Assembly (NCBI GenBank): GCA_036426205.1
Contig: WSYH01001942.1
Coordinates: 37,145-101,144 of the forward strand
Length of the DNA stretch: 64,000 bases
DNA from: Ascaphus truei
Taxonomy: Eukaryota; Chordata; Amphibia; Anura; Ascaphidae
Reading direction: 5' to 3'
Position numbers and translations under genes: made by a program. This document shows, one piece after another, positions 43,452 to 55,846 of this stretch (the first letter of the stretch is position 1; each line of letters starts with the position of its first letter). The notes under the pieces are model-generated. The model worked only from the letters and a program-made list of their open reading frames with translations. It had not been told where the DNA came from and did not search any database.

Positions 43452-43695
43452 AATAAATATATTTATATACAGTATACATATATATGTGTGTTTTAGGATT
43501 ACCCTGATTCTTATATATTTTCACAGTTGTTGTGATCCTTTGGGGATTGTTTTATATTTATATCTGTTTAGTGTTTTCCATGTCCATTAATAAACATTTT
43601 TTCATTATTATTGTTGCTTGAGTGCTTTCAGTGGGACACTTTTCTTTTTTTCTTTCTTATATATATACCTATATATTATATATTAATGATTTATA

Positions 43696-43745
<50 letters not shown>

Positions 43746-44400
43746 GAAATAGTTGCACCAACAATATAAATGATATTATAAAAAATGAATTAATTCAAAC
43801 TCAAAGATACTATACTAGAGATGCTAAATAAATGTATGATTGTGAAATATGAATATATATAATACACAAACAACATAAAACAGAGAGAGACCAGTCCCTT
43901 AAATATCTGTTCAATGAAACACTGCTTCCGGTGTAAGGCAGCTTTCAAGGGATGAACCACATTCAAAATAGAACCTAAAAGAAAAGAAAGAGAAACTGCA
44001 TAGCCCATAGCGTAAAAAGTACATTTAATTATGGGAAATAGGGAGGGAGAAAATAGGCTCACTCACAAGGAAATCAAGCATATGTGAATAAATATCACCT
44101 CCAGCTGGTTGAATCTGTGGTAGATGTCTGATCCAGATATCTGCAGCAGTCAGTAGACACCAAAACACGTTTCCAGATCAACTCTGACCCTGCTGCTGCA
44201 GTCAAAGACTCTGCCCGCAGTATTACAATCTCCACGGCTGGTAATACTGATTGTGGCTTACAATTTGCTCTGGTACGCGGTTCAGCCGATGCCGCGCTCC
44301 TACGTGATGATGTTGTGTCCTGAGTACTTCCTTCCTGATGCGTTTCATCACTGGGCAGTGACTTTTTCACAGGAGTCATTTGACTCCTAATCTGCTGAAT
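43452..44400. other. Insertion in Tc1, left part: TA-rich repeat and Penelope-type motif
   Basis: (TA)n runs at 43440-43500 and 43665-43742, and a 3'-UTR-like stretch at 43510-43640 with an ATTAATAAACATT poly(A)-like signal. A GATGCGTTTCATCACTGGGC, GTGACTTTTTCAC motif at about 44337 recalls Penelope terminal repeats. A frame at 44095-44379 has no known domain. Confidence 0.4.
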
Positions 44401-47140
44401 TCCCAGTCATTTAGTTAAGGCACAAACAGATTATTCACTGATCGAACACAGGAGAATGGATCAATAGCCAAAGTACACAACAAATGATCAATCTGTGCAC
44501 TATATTGCTGCACATAATAAAAGGTGAACAAACTCAGAATTGCCAAGTTGCCTAGCTGCTTTAAAGCAGAGGGCGGAAACAGTGTTGAGTGACATTTTTA
44601 AAGAGATGTGCAGAAAGTATAGTGTTGCCTACAGCGGTGTGGAACATCACATTTAACAATATTGGCACAGATCTTTGTAACTTCCTGTTACCTTCTTTCT
44701 GAAGTCTCAGCCGGCATCTTGTTCTATCGATTTTGCAAGTTCTTTGACATTTAGAGGTGCTGGAGAACAGATAAGAGGTCCACGTACCAACTTCTAAATG
44801 TCAAAACTTTAATTTCCTACGTACGAGCATTAACTATTTCCAGAAATAACGTTATAATAATTATAGTCTGGATGTGGGTAAAAGCAGATTTTGGTGTAAC
44901 CTAATTACCGTAACTTATTTCCATGTGCTAACATTAACAGAGGTTTGTGGATATGGAATGTTATGCTAATGGTTCATTAGCATATATTTTGCATATGAGT
45001 AAGCCAGATATCCGTTAAAAGTTAGCAATCTGATATATCCCTGAATAATGCAAGAGCATCATAACACTAATAACCTTTGCGGATATGTGTTACGACTTTC
45101 GATAAGATAAATGGGGGAAACGTCATGATAAAAAATTGAACAGAGCTTTGAAGATCTTCCCCATTATCTTAAGAAAAAGTTTTTGCATCAACCTAAACGT
45201 TGATTTGCTAAATAAACAATAAATTGATTAAGATATTTAAGGCTAAAACATTTTGAAGGCCATGACTCCTGTCGTGAGGTGTTAATACAAAGTGATGTCA
45301 CCTTAATACAAAAATTTCCCTTATAACCAGAATACAGTCTTGTTCCCAGTTCATGAACCCAGAAGTCAATTGTATTCACATAAGTAATGAAATATCCATT
45401 ATAATAATGGGTGAAAATACTTTTCACAAATAAAATAACAAAAACCACATTCTAAAAAAAGTGGAGGAATCTATATTCAGTTTTGTTAACACCAAAACTG
45501 TATAATAAAAAGAGCTTCATACACATAAATAAAAACATGTTACTGTAGAACTGACTCTCATTAACTTAAAGGCAAACAGCATTTTAAAAGGAAGATTGAT
45601 GTACTGTACAAATCCCACATTTAATTATTCACTCTTAATAAAAAAAAAAAACAATATGCATATCTCTTAAAAACATGATTGATTGATGAAGTACTCTTAG
45701 CATTGTATTGGTTTAAGTATTATTTTATGCCACATTTCACATATCCTTTGTACCCATTCTACTGTATGTGATCTGTACTTAGTGCACACAAATACATGCC
45801 TAAACCTTTCTTATTTTGGTAAGCATGCTTTAAAACAACAACTATTTCAATTACAGACTCATTTTTCTGAAGAGAGGATTACCATGAGACAAATATACAT
45901 ATACAAGAAAAATGCACAGTCACAGATGCTAGATTACTGCATAAAATGTTTTTTTTTTTAATTAAATTCTGAAGAAACAAAAAGCAGTACTTTGGACAAC
46001 TTACTGCTATCATTTGTGGATGTATCATTCATAGAAGTAAACATTTCACAAACATAGTTTATTAAAGAAAATGTTGCCTAAAAGAGCACACATGTATAAA
46101 ACCCAATAGCAAGCTATAACAAATAAATTCAAAAGTAATCAAAAGAAGATTACAGCTAAATAAATGATATGCTTATTCTCCTATGATAGTTATATAACTT
46201 GAAGTTGTATAATTCTGTATGCAATTACAGTACATAAAATATAAATTTTCACTAAAATCTAATTGCTGCTATGGAATATCACCTATGGTACAAAGATATA
46301 CTCTGATCTGGATTTTTTAAAATAATTAATAATTTGAGCTATGATAACTTACTTATTTATAAAATGCCATATGTTATAGACAGCGACCTGCTAAAATCTA
46401 CTTGCATAGCTTCCCATGACAGGTAACAAATTAATTTTTCTGTAAGTAATGGGATCTATTGACTCCAGTGGGAGTGAAATAAGATTGTGATGAAGGCTAC
46501 GAAACATGAACTAGAGTGCCGAAACTCATTATCTACACACCTCCCTGTAGAAGAAAGGTGTAAATTCAATCTAAAGGAAATCTACCACTTTCATTTTGTA
46601 AATCAATTTTGAACTTGACACATGCTCTATGCTCACTTCATATCTTGAGGTGGAAATTAATTTCTGTTTGCAATGTATAAAAAAATCCCTTGCAAAAATA
46701 CAACAACAAAAAAGGCTGTCCTGTGCTCCAAATAAGTTAGATTAAGTTCCACTTGAACTAAAGTATATAAACTGTATAGATTCATAATGAACATGTAGGG
46801 ACTTATATTCCTTATCTTGAAAAAACACTTACTGTACCCAGGCCCTATTAGGAGAATAAAGTCAACAACTTACCACCTACTGTATGAGGAACTTTGGGTC
46901 TCCGATATTGCTTCTCTCTTCACTGCTAGCAGCCATGCACAGGATTGCAATGGTGCAGCTGGGAATTTTGATTAGAATCTATCCTGACATGCCTCAGGTG
47001 AACATAGAATGCAACAAGAGAAAAAAATCCCCAATGCTATATCCAACTCGACAAATCATTTAGTATATTACTATGTATTTTATCTATAATGTTTCTTCAT
47101 GAATACGGGTCATTTTCTTCAATACTTTGGGAAACATATT
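44401..47140. other. Insertion in Tc1, right part: AT-rich, nothing recognised
   Basis: About 2.7 kb of AT-rich DNA with no gene or clear repeat. 46998-47060 resembles the 8559 element terminus weakly (AATGCTATATCCAACT). Confidence 0.45.
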
Positions 47141-47149
47141 TTAAGCCTT

Positions 47150-47236
47150 CAAGTATGTCATGGTAAAGCCTATTTCAATAGGTCCTACACCTACAAGTAT
47201 GTCATGGTAAAGCCTATTTCAATAGGTCCTACACTA
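47150..47236. repeat. 45-bp tandem duplication
   Basis: CTACAAGTATGTCATGG... to ...AATAGGTCCTACAC occurs twice in direct succession and identically, so it is recent. Confidence 0.9.
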
Positions 47237-47334
47237 ACAATATTATACTGTCATATGTATTTCTAACACTGAATAAAGAGAAGAGGAAACAAAAATACTG
47301 CAGCCAATCACATAAGGTGAATGACATACATGCA

Positions 47335-47595
47335 GTGCCTCAATTGTAACTCTTGTTTTCTTTTTGCAATTTCCCTGAGGATTGCACGGTCTGACCTTGG
47401 GGTGAATTTGCTGGGACATCCACTCCTGGGAAGATTGGCAACTGTCTTGAATGTTTTCCACTTTTGAATAATCTTTCTCACTGTAGAATGATGGACCTTA
47501 AATTGTTTGGAAATGGCGTTATAACCCTTCCCAGATTGGTGGGCAGAAACACATGCATCTCTAAGATCATTGCTTATGTCTTTCCTAATTGGCAT
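47335..47595 (-). pseudogene. Tc1-like transposase, N-terminal part
   Basis: Minus strand, ATG at 47595 (MPIRKDISNDLRD). Helix-turn-helix GKGYNAISKQFKVHHSTVRK, then KWKTFKTVANLPRSGCPSKF, the linker (GRP-like GCP) before the second helix-turn-helix, and SDRAILREIAK. The frame is lost at the insertion. An upstream methionine at 47631 adds residues not typical of the family, so 47595 is chosen. Confidence 0.88.
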
Positions 47596-47967
47596 TGTGT
47601 TAACACACACCTGAATGCTCCAGACCAGCAAAGTGCTAAAACTTCAGCTTTTATAGAGGTGGTCACACTTGCTGATGATCAATTAATCAAGGGCATTTGA
47701 TTAGCAGCACCTTTATGCTACTTAGCATCTTAATTCCTATGGAAGCAGTAATGATGTACTTCATTTTTCAGACATAGCTTCTTCATTTTGGCTTTATTTT
47801 TGTTAAATAAATCATGACATGGTGCAGTATTTCATGTGTTGTTGTTCATCTGAGATTGTATTTACCTAATTTTAAGACCTGCTAAGGAACAGATGATTGT
47901 TATTATGTCCTGAAATGTAAAAACATAGAATTCAAAGAGGGTGTACTTTCTTTTTCACACCACTGTA

Positions 47968-48782
47968 TGTTGTAATTATACTTTTGTCTGTTTTCGTACC
48001 TTTTAACTCCTTTCTTACTTTGAAAAATAATTTAGCATTGTTTACAAGTGATGTCTTTCTGTATGCTTTTAGCTAATGTGTGCTTGCTGAAGCAATTTTT
48101 TCATCAAAATGCAATTACTATAATTTGAAGACTAATTCATTTCTAAATACTACAGTATATTCTCAATTATATTACAGTACCTCTCTCATCTGATTATATA
48201 TAGTAAGTATTTGAGACACATTACACAGTTTGGTAAAGAGGATACATGCATGAGACTCAATTTGCTACTTATTACTGATGCTCGATAACCATATTTATAT
48301 TCTGACAGATTCAAATGATAATTGAAGCTTAATTGGTAAACCTGCATCATTTATTATTAAACTAATCTCAACTGTGTTCATTAAAAAAAATGAAACAGCT
48401 TGAATAATCTACTGTTACTGATCTATAGTTCAGACCATGTGACTGCGTAATGCTAAAGACCCCAACAGTAGGATAAATGAATGAATAACCAGATACTTGT
48501 AGGGGGGACCCCTAAACATAAACTTGATAGAAGACAGGTACTGGGTTGCAGTCCCAGATGGTAAGCTCACTAATAAGTGACGTTGTTGTTAACAATAATA
48601 CCAGGAAGATTGAGCATAATAGCACCCTATAACGTACCAATTGTCTAAATAAAGTCCTGAACAGGAAAACATGTAGCAAGTGATTGACTCACTCTGAGTG
48701 CTGCACAGTACATGCGATCCAAAGGTGAGGGGTTCCCAGGTGTGCTTCCGTCCAAGGGGTAGGCTAGTAGAGAAGAGAACAC
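47968..48782. other. AT-rich DNA, nothing recognised
   Basis: No ORF or repeat signature. It does not obviously continue the Gypsy RT found on the other side of the Tc1-like element. Confidence 0.5.
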
Positions 48783-48964
48783 CTGGAAGACACTACTGTA
48801 GGTATCAAAAAGTGAAAGGAGGGGTAGTGTCCCATAAAAAGATTATTATTGGTCATGAAAAAACAGGGCGAGAGCCCTGTTTTTCCATGACCAATAAATA
48901 ATCTTTTTATGGGATACGCACCCTCCTTTCTACTTTTTTGATACCTACAGTAGTGCTCTTCCAG
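48783..48964. repeat. 182-bp near-perfect hairpin
   Basis: Arms of about 87 bp pair with only a few mismatches and small indels, and the loop is a few bases in CAGGGCGAGAGCCCTG at 48863-48878. The arms include CTACTGTAGGTATCAAAAA and CCCATAAAAAGATTATT. No coding sense. Confidence 0.9.
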
Positions 48965-51005
48965 TTTTTCTCCTTCTCTACTGATCTATAGTTCAGCATG
49001 TTTTTTACGTTTTGAAAAAGTACTGTTTGAAAACTGAAGCTAGTAGTCTAATTGTTTATTGGTTCATTTATTTTTTCCTTGATTATACCGTAAATTAATG
49101 CCTACACTTCTGTTTACTCTGCCTTATTCAGTAGATAAAATGTGAATAATATTTATAAAGCCACAATTAATGGTTACAGTGTAGTGTAAATTCCAAAATG
49201 TGTACGTATTAGAAGAGAAAATACTTTGAAATGTAAATGTAGAGAAAAACATAATCAGGAAGTTTTTTTTTAAATACCTCAATTCATATAATGTTGTGAT
49301 CTGTGCCATTATGAAAGTCTTCGGTGAAATTCTGTTGGATTACATTTTTTAGGATATCAAGATTAGCAAGGATGAGAAAGATTGCAGATTAGTAAATATT
49401 AGCAGATTTTTTATTGCATAAATACAGTATGACAAAAAATGAGAACCTTCAGAGAGTGGTCATGTGAGTAATACATTTGTTTTTGTTATTTATTATATTT
49501 GCCACTGACAAATTGAACATTTAAAATTTTGTTTTAGGATTTTTTCTTGAAATCAAATTTTTTTAACCCTTTGAACACCACTCTGAGTTATTTTAAATGT
49601 AATGTATTTACAGTAGGAGATATACTGTATGGTAATACAAAAATCGTTCATGTTCAATAGCAAACTGTGTATGAAAAATGAATGTCAATGTAAAGATGAC
49701 ATTATAAAATGTATTGTTGGAAATAAAATTCTAATGTTTTGTAACAACAAATAAAATAAGAATAAAGTAAAGTATACCAGTGCCATTCAAACAGAAATCC
49801 CCTCTATTTTATTTTATTACATTATTTATTATCTTTATACTCAAACACCCAAGTCCCTGAGATATTTACCATTTAAGGATGTGCTATTTCTTTTTTTTTT
49901 TGTAAATCAAGGTGGCTGCCATCCAAGCATCACCCTTGCAGGTCAATAGCAATCCTCAATGTCATCCAAATTTACTATTAGATGACCCCAACAGCAATCC
50001 TTGATTTTACTTAATTTTTTTATAAAAAATGTGAATTATCTCTGATTTTAAAATTTGCTGAACCAGGTTGCCCCTTCCTGTTGCAACATAATCAAATAAG
50101 ATTTATAAATGAAAAATAAATTTGTATGAGGTTAGTGAAAGCAAAGTAGCAAAGGGACCCCTAAAAATAAAGGTTAAGCCCAGTCCCTAACCACTGCCAT
50201 ACTTCCAAGAGGCTCATCTGGCCACCCGACCCTTTGGGTACTCTGTTATTGCATGCCTGGTAGCCACTTGCGTACTACAGTATGTAAAAATTTATATATT
50301 ATTCCTTAGTGTGAAACTATGAAGCTATTTGCTGCCTCCTCGGCCAGAGAGATGCCCGCCCAGTGGAAGATATCCTGTCATCTGGAGGAAGCCATTGCTG
50401 AGTACCCCTGATAGAGACTGCGCTCATTAACTCATTTGAATTTCCCTCCACAAAGCCCTTTAACTCTGAAAATCCCCCCAAAATTATGTATGTTCGCTCT
50501 GAACCCTTCAATGGTGAGGGGTGAAAGTATTCAATGGATGGTGCACCTGGTCTCTGAATATTCCCTGAGTGCTTACCAATCAAGTAGGTGAACTGTATCT
50601 GAATTGGAGCACAGGTTATTAAAGTGACATGAACCACAATGTCATTACCCTTGGTAAAGCAAACAGTAAAAAAAAACAGTTATAGCAATAATGATGGCAA
50701 ATATCAAGCACAGGTATTGTGTTCGAAATAAAGTGTGTTGCTCTTAACAGTAAAGTCAATCCAAAAAAAGATGATAGTAATTAACAAAAAAATCCAGTAC
50801 AAAAAGAAAGTTCACTTGAAGAGTTGCTGCCCCAAATAAAAGGATATCTAATCCTCCAGTGTAACAGAAAGAAAGAAAGAAAGAAAAAGAAAGAAAGAAA
50901 GAAAGAAAGAAGGGTACATGTGATGCAAACAAATCAACTTTATTTAAGTATGCAAGAAAAATAATGATAAAACATGTACTGAATAACACATGATATATTG
51001 CCGGA
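48965..51005. other. AT-rich DNA, no gene identified
   Basis: Includes a (GAAA)n microsatellite at 50866-50911. A 106-codon minus frame at 50317-50637 has no recognised domain and may be part of an unclassified retroelement. Confidence 0.5.
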
Positions 51006-51009
51006 GTAG

Positions 51010-51194
51010 ATATTATTTATTTATTTATAAAATATTTTACCAGGAAGTAATACATTGAGAGTTACCTCTCGTTTTCAAGTATGTCCTGGGCACAGAGTAA
51101 AACAAATAATACATGGTTACAAATTCAGTTACATAAATGAACAGGGTATACATTATATACAAGACATTGCGTGCACAGTTAAAGAAAATATATA
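51010..51194 (-). mobile_element. 3' tail of LINE (source family)
   Basis: Follows the LINE stop codon on the minus strand and ends in ATAAATAAATAA. Shares GGAAGTAATACATTGAGAG with 14747 and 24805, which identifies those as tails of this LINE. Confidence 0.85.
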
Positions 51195-51755
51195 TTATGG
51201 GCGTATGAAACAGTTACAGACCAGATTAAAATGTGAGACAGCCTTAGATTTGAAAGAACTTAAACTGGTGGTGGATGTGAGAGTCTCTGGTAGGTTGTTC
51301 CAGTTTTGGGGTGCACGGTAGGTTAAGGAGGAACGTCCGGATACTTTGTTGAGCCTTGGGACCATGAACAGTCTTTTGGAGTCTGATCTCAGGTGATAAG
51401 TGCTGCAAGTGGTAGGGGTGAGGAGCTTGTTCAGATAGCTGGGTAGCTTGCCCATGAAGAATTTAAAGGCAAGACTGGAAAGGTGAACTTTGCGCCTAGA
51501 CTCTAGTGATGACCAATCTAGTTCTTTGAGCATATCGCAGTGATGTGTGTTGTAGTTGCATTGGAGAACAAAACGACAAATTGAATTGTAGAGGGTGTCA
51601 AGTTTGCTAAGGTGGGTTTGAGGTGCCGAGCCATATACTATGTCTCCATAGTCAATAATTGGCATTAGCATCTGCTGTGCGATACGCTTTCTGACAAGGA
51701 GACTTAGGGAGGATGGTTCTGCCCTAATATAGGGGGGTTTCTCTCGGTCCTTCAC
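51195..51755 (-). pseudogene. LINE ORF2 C-terminal region
   Basis: Minus strand: KRIAQQMLMPIIDYGDIVYG, LDTLYNSICRFVLQC, MLKELDWSSLESRRKVHL, FKFFMGKLPSYLNKLL, LRSDSKRLFMVPRLNKVSGR and APQNWNNLPETL, then SLSSFKSK. This is the segment after RT in Jockey/CR1/L2-group LINEs, ending with the WNxLP box. 5' truncated near 51755; the first residues of the long frame (51756-51806) are flank. Open to its natural stop, so fairly young. Confidence 0.88.
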
Positions 51756-52062
51756 GACTTTCCCCGACGTCCTCCATGGGTCCCTGACTTCTGAGAGGGG
51801 TAACACTGATGTTGTACCACTGGGCTGTGAATCATTGATGAAGTGCTGCTCCTCTGTGCAGATGGTGTAGGGTGGTTGCCCTCGTTTCCGGAGCCCTAAG
51901 CATTGCGGTTGACGTCTTCCTCATTCACTCCAGTGTAGGATTTGCAGAGTGTTGTAACATGTTCCTAGCATGTCTTGCCCTTTTACTATAACCTTGATGT
52001 GCAATACTTACCTGCTTATTGAAAATGACAATATATTTTTACATAATAAGCTATGAAATTTT
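51756..52062. other. Spacer, nothing recognised
   Basis: About 300 bp between the LINE end and the foldback. No repeat end recognised. Confidence 0.5.
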
Positions 52063-52626
52063 GCACTGCTTTGCTTTTCCCTTGTCTACTAGTGTTTTAG
52101 TTTGCTGAACCACTCTATGCAAGCAGCAACAGCTTCACATTCAGAATTATACAGGTTTATTCATTGTTGATGTTTGTCTATCCTGCACTTGTTTTACTTT
52201 ACACAGGCTATCTATAAGTATCTACATGACCAATCTAGTTCTTTGAGCATATCGCAGTGATGTGTGTTTTAGTTGCATTGGAGAACAAAACGACAAATTG
52301 AATTGTAGAGTGTGTCAAGTTTGCTAAGGTGGGTTTGAGGTGCCGAGCCATATACTATGTCTCCATACTATGTCTCCATAGTCAATAATTGGCATTAGCA
52401 TCTGCTGTGCAATACGCTTTCTGACCAGGAGACTTAGGGAGGATGGTTCTGCCCTAATATAGGGGGGTTTCTCTCGGTCTCTCGGTGTAAAGTAAAACAA
52501 GTGCAGGATAGACAAACATCAACAATGAATAAACCTGTATAATTCTGAATGTGAAGCTGTTGCTGCTTGCATAGAGTGGTTCAGCAAACTAAAACACTAG
52601 TAGACAAGGGAAAAGCAAAGCAGGGC
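52063..52626. repeat. Foldback: 142-bp inverted arms around a LINE copy
   Basis: 52063-52204 and 52485-52626 are inverted copies that differ at about one base. The spacer 52228-52478 is a ~98% copy of 51510-51748 with a 15-bp internal duplication (CTATGTCTCCATA repeated). The frame at 52324-52515 is the LINE copy. Confidence 0.92.
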
Positions 52627-52687
52627 AGATCTTTTTCACATTATCACTTATTGATTCATTAATCACTATATTGTTTTTATATTTAAT

Positions 52688-53503
52688 TGTAACACGTGTT
52701 TCCCCACCCCTCTTCCCAACCTCACTTAGAGGCCAGTGTATGGGAAATGAGCGCATTACCTCGCTGTTTGGTGCTTCACCTGTTGGTTCGCAGGATGTCT
52801 GAGTGGTCTGCTTGATGTTACGAGACTGGACAGGACAGGTTCTTACAGGACTCTGGTTCATCTTGGTGTTAACAGCGTGTCCAGTAGCAACGGCTCCCAC
52901 AAGTGTAGGCATCAGCACCGATCACTACACACAAACCTTCTATCAGCCCAGAAACTGACACTTTAGGCAGAGGTATAATTGCAGGATCTTTATTCAGCAT
53001 CAGTCAGCTTGGCAACATACTCTTCTGCATACGCCCCAGGATTTCTGGAAAGGTGCTTTACTTCCACTGCTCAAGGTGGTCTTGACTAGCCAGCAGAGTG
53101 AACAAGCTTACCCCGCAATCGGGAAGACTCACAGTTCCCACCATTACTTCACCCTCCTTTACCCTAGCCAGGGATCAGGGAGGGACAGACTCCACCTCCT
53201 CACACCCTGAGGTGCAGAGGGGACTCCTTTTACCTCCTCACTCCATTAGGCACTGCGGGGCACTCAACTAACTTTAGCCTACTTCCACTTAGAAACTTCT
53301 AGAAGGGGGGGGCTCATGGACTGTACCCACCTACAAGGGGCTGTACACAGGCCATGAGACACCGCCTACCTTCCTTCACTTTCTGGGGAAGCAGAAAGGG
53401 GGTTCAAGGGCCCACAGATTAACCTGCTAATGCCTGGATCTTAACAGGACTTACATAGCAGATACACTATGTGGGGAGAAACAGGTAAGGCTGGCCTGTT
53501 ACA
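52688..53503 (-). mobile_element. Solo LTR, TGTAACAGG family
   Basis: 816 bp from TGTAACAGGCC (53503, minus) to CACGTGTTACA (52688), flanked by TAAT at 52684-52687 and 53504-53507, a 4-bp duplication. Poly(A) signal AATAAA at 52994-52989 (minus). No internal viral sequence. Truncated relative at 18793. Confidence 0.8.
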
Positions 53504-53819
53504 TAATTTTTCACTATCTGGTGCGCTGTGTATTTTTTCACTTTCTGCTTTTCACCCACTATTTCGGATAAACACAGCTGTTTTATCTTGTGGTTCACAT
53601 AAGAACCTGAAATTGCTGAAAGTGACACTTCTATCTTAGTAAACAGTCTAGTCTGTCTCACGTCCTCATCCCTCTCAGACATTATTTGCAAGAAATTCAC
53701 AAACTGATTTGTCACCAAGTCAGTCTTAGCATACCATAATGTGTCTCAGAGAACCCATACCATAATCAAATTCTAAGAGCCCAATTTCCGCACTTCCACA
53801 ATATAATAATGATATTGCT

Positions 53820-54300
53820 GTGTTTGTTTGTAAGGCCTGGGACATAGTACAGTAGGCCGTGCTGAGCCATGCTGAGCCACCCTGAGCAGATGCACTTACC
53901 CCCTGCATCTGTCATCAGCGCGGCTTTAGCATGCTTCCGCATGCGTGTGGAGGCTCAGATATTTTGAGGAGACAGGCAAATGTAAAATTTGCCGCTCAGG
54001 GGAGTGGAGGAGCGGTCACGTGACCGCTCACATCGAATGGGAGCGAGGGACTAGCCCTGCCTCCCGCCACGCCTCCGTTCTGCCTCCGCCACACCTTCGC
54101 CCCGCCTCCGCCCCACCTTCGCCCCACCTCCGCCCTGCCCCCAAAGCACGCTCACTGCCTTGCCTCTCAGGACACAAAAAAGCTCCAGTTTGAGCAGGCG
54201 AGGGAGAGCAGGAGCGCGGATCAAAGCGGCATGCTGCATTCCTGCACTCATTCCTTGAATGCCTCTCTCGCAGGTTTCCTGCACTACAAATTTATCCTAT
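53820..54300. other. GC-rich block with CGCCTCCGCC minisatellite
   Basis: Starts AGGCCTGGGACATAGTAC, perhaps a hAT-type terminus, and has a C-rich array of ~11-bp words (CGCCTCCGCCC) at 54058-54140. CACGTGAC at 54016. Mirror frames on the two strands have no known domain. 53504-53819 is unclassified. Confidence 0.35.
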
Positions 54301-54339
54301 CTTGTTTCAACTCTGTACTCTTCAAAGCTAAACAAACCT

Positions 54340-55125
54340 AATTTTCTTCACTAATCAACACTGACATAACAAATACAAAATATGCGTTCCCTGGCGCTAT
54401 AAAATCAGTATATAGTCCAATTTACCGTAGTCCAAATGAAAGTCCAGAGAGAAATATTGAGCTCCGGAATCCAGGTGATACAATCCTCCCAGAAAAGTCA
54501 CAGACAAATGAGAGTGTCCTTGGAAGAGTCTCCGTTGGTACTCCTATGAAATAAACAGAGGGCACACCATTGCGCAGTACACTTGAATAGGAACACTCAT
54601 CTAAAACTTTAAAAATCCTACTTACAAGAAATTGTCTTGCTCAGGCAGGGGATAGAATCTGTACTTGTGCCACGTCTTCACCTCAATCTTGCACGGACCC
54701 CACGTGGTCTGACTGGATGAGATTCCCTCTGATGTTGGTCGGAGCTCCCACAACAAACCAAAACCAGTGGCACCCGATTGAGAAGGGAAAAAAACAAAGC
54801 ACTAGTGCAATGTGTAGCTACACTTTTAAAACAATAAAAAAAAAATGACCACACTTACAATGTGTCAGTGGTATATAAACGACTCACGAATGCCGTCCTG
54901 TACAACCTGTAATCCAAACCGAAGTCTTCGGAAATCAATTGACCAGCGTGCACAAGACCTCTCACGCTCGCTGATGATGACGTCACTTCTGGCGTCGGGC
55001 GGCTACAGCGTCAGGACAGGCACACACAACACTCAGCTTCTCCCTCCCTATGCGTTTCTTGACCGTATGTCACTTCCTCAGGGGATAGTCTGCATAAACA
55101 CTATCCCCTGAGGAAGTGACATACG
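54340..55125. mobile_element. Penelope-type terminal region with perfect hairpin
   Basis: Ends in TATGCGTTTCTTGACCG, TATGTCACTTCCTCAGGGG. Then 55064-55125 forms a hairpin with perfect ~26-bp arms (CGTATGTCACTTCCTC... and complement). Same motif as 13408-13612. No ORF. Confidence 0.5.
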
Positions 55126-55379
55126 TAACCTTCAACTGTCTGACTGTCTGACCTTCTTTCATCTCACCTGTCTCCCCTTCAATCCCAAATACTGCTGCTA
55201 GGCTCAATTTACTTTCTCCTAAATCTGTTGCAGCATTTCTCCTGCTGAATTCACTCTCCTGGCTTTCTAGCAAATCCTGTATTACACACAAAATTCTCCT
55301 CCAGACTTGTAAGTTTATACTGTACACTCTTCTGCCACTCCTTTCATCTCAGCCCTAATTTATTGCTATACACAGTTCT

Positions 55380-55830
55380 GACTCTTGTGTTCTGCTCAAA
55401 GATGTATTCTGTCTACCCCTTTAGATAATAAAGCCCTCTCCCACCCAAAACCTCTCACTTGCTGCCCCATACATCTAGAATTACTTTCCCCTCAATATAT
55501 AACTAGCATCCTCTCTAGCCACCTTTAAGACCCATCTGAAAACACACCTCTTAATGAAGCATATGGGTAGTTCCTTAGCTGATACTATAAACTTCATACA
55601 TCAACCTTGGCCCCTTGCAGATGCACTTACCAGAACACCCTCTTACTGTCTCTGTACCTCCTACTTATCATTTATATTGTAAGCTCGTTGGGGCAGGGAC
55701 TCCTTTTTGCTCATGTTAATTTTATGTCTCTAGAAGGTATTTCCATTATGTATATATTATTAAGTCATGTGTATTGCTGCGGTGAAGCGCTACGTACAGT
55801 ATAGTACATACTGTAGATGGCTCTATATAA
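55380..55830 (+). mobile_element. LINE 3' end (third family)
   Basis: Codes ...ATFKTHLKTHLL-like C-terminus (about 55520-55555) after RIxPLN-like sequence. It then has a 3' UTR with CCCTTGCAGATGCACTTACC, TAAGCTCGTTGGGGCAGGG and GGTGAAGCGCTACGTACAG, ending near GGCTCTATATAA. Typical of a LINE tail; 5' truncated. Confidence 0.65.
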
Positions 55831-55846
55831 TAGAAACATATTCATA

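Larger units (their letters stand above)
42482..47965 (-). mobile_element. Tc1-like element split by a ~3.9-kb insertion
   Basis: Left end CAGTGGTGTGAAAAAGAAAG after TA at 42480-42481; right end its reverse complement before TA at 47966-47967. The inner ~50 bp also match. The transposase is encoded on the minus strand in two parts, N-terminal 47335-47595 and C-terminal 42722-43450, in the right order, so it is one element opened by later insertion(s) at about 43452-47330. It lies within or beside a Gypsy RT. Confidence 0.85.

Noticed and set aside
48783..48964. microRNA gene
   Set aside because: Arms of ~87 bp are longer than a typical precursor and evidence for processing cannot be seen in sequence.
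50317..50637. 106-codon minus frame as a host exon
   Set aside because: No recognised motif or flanking splice signals; kept as unclassified.
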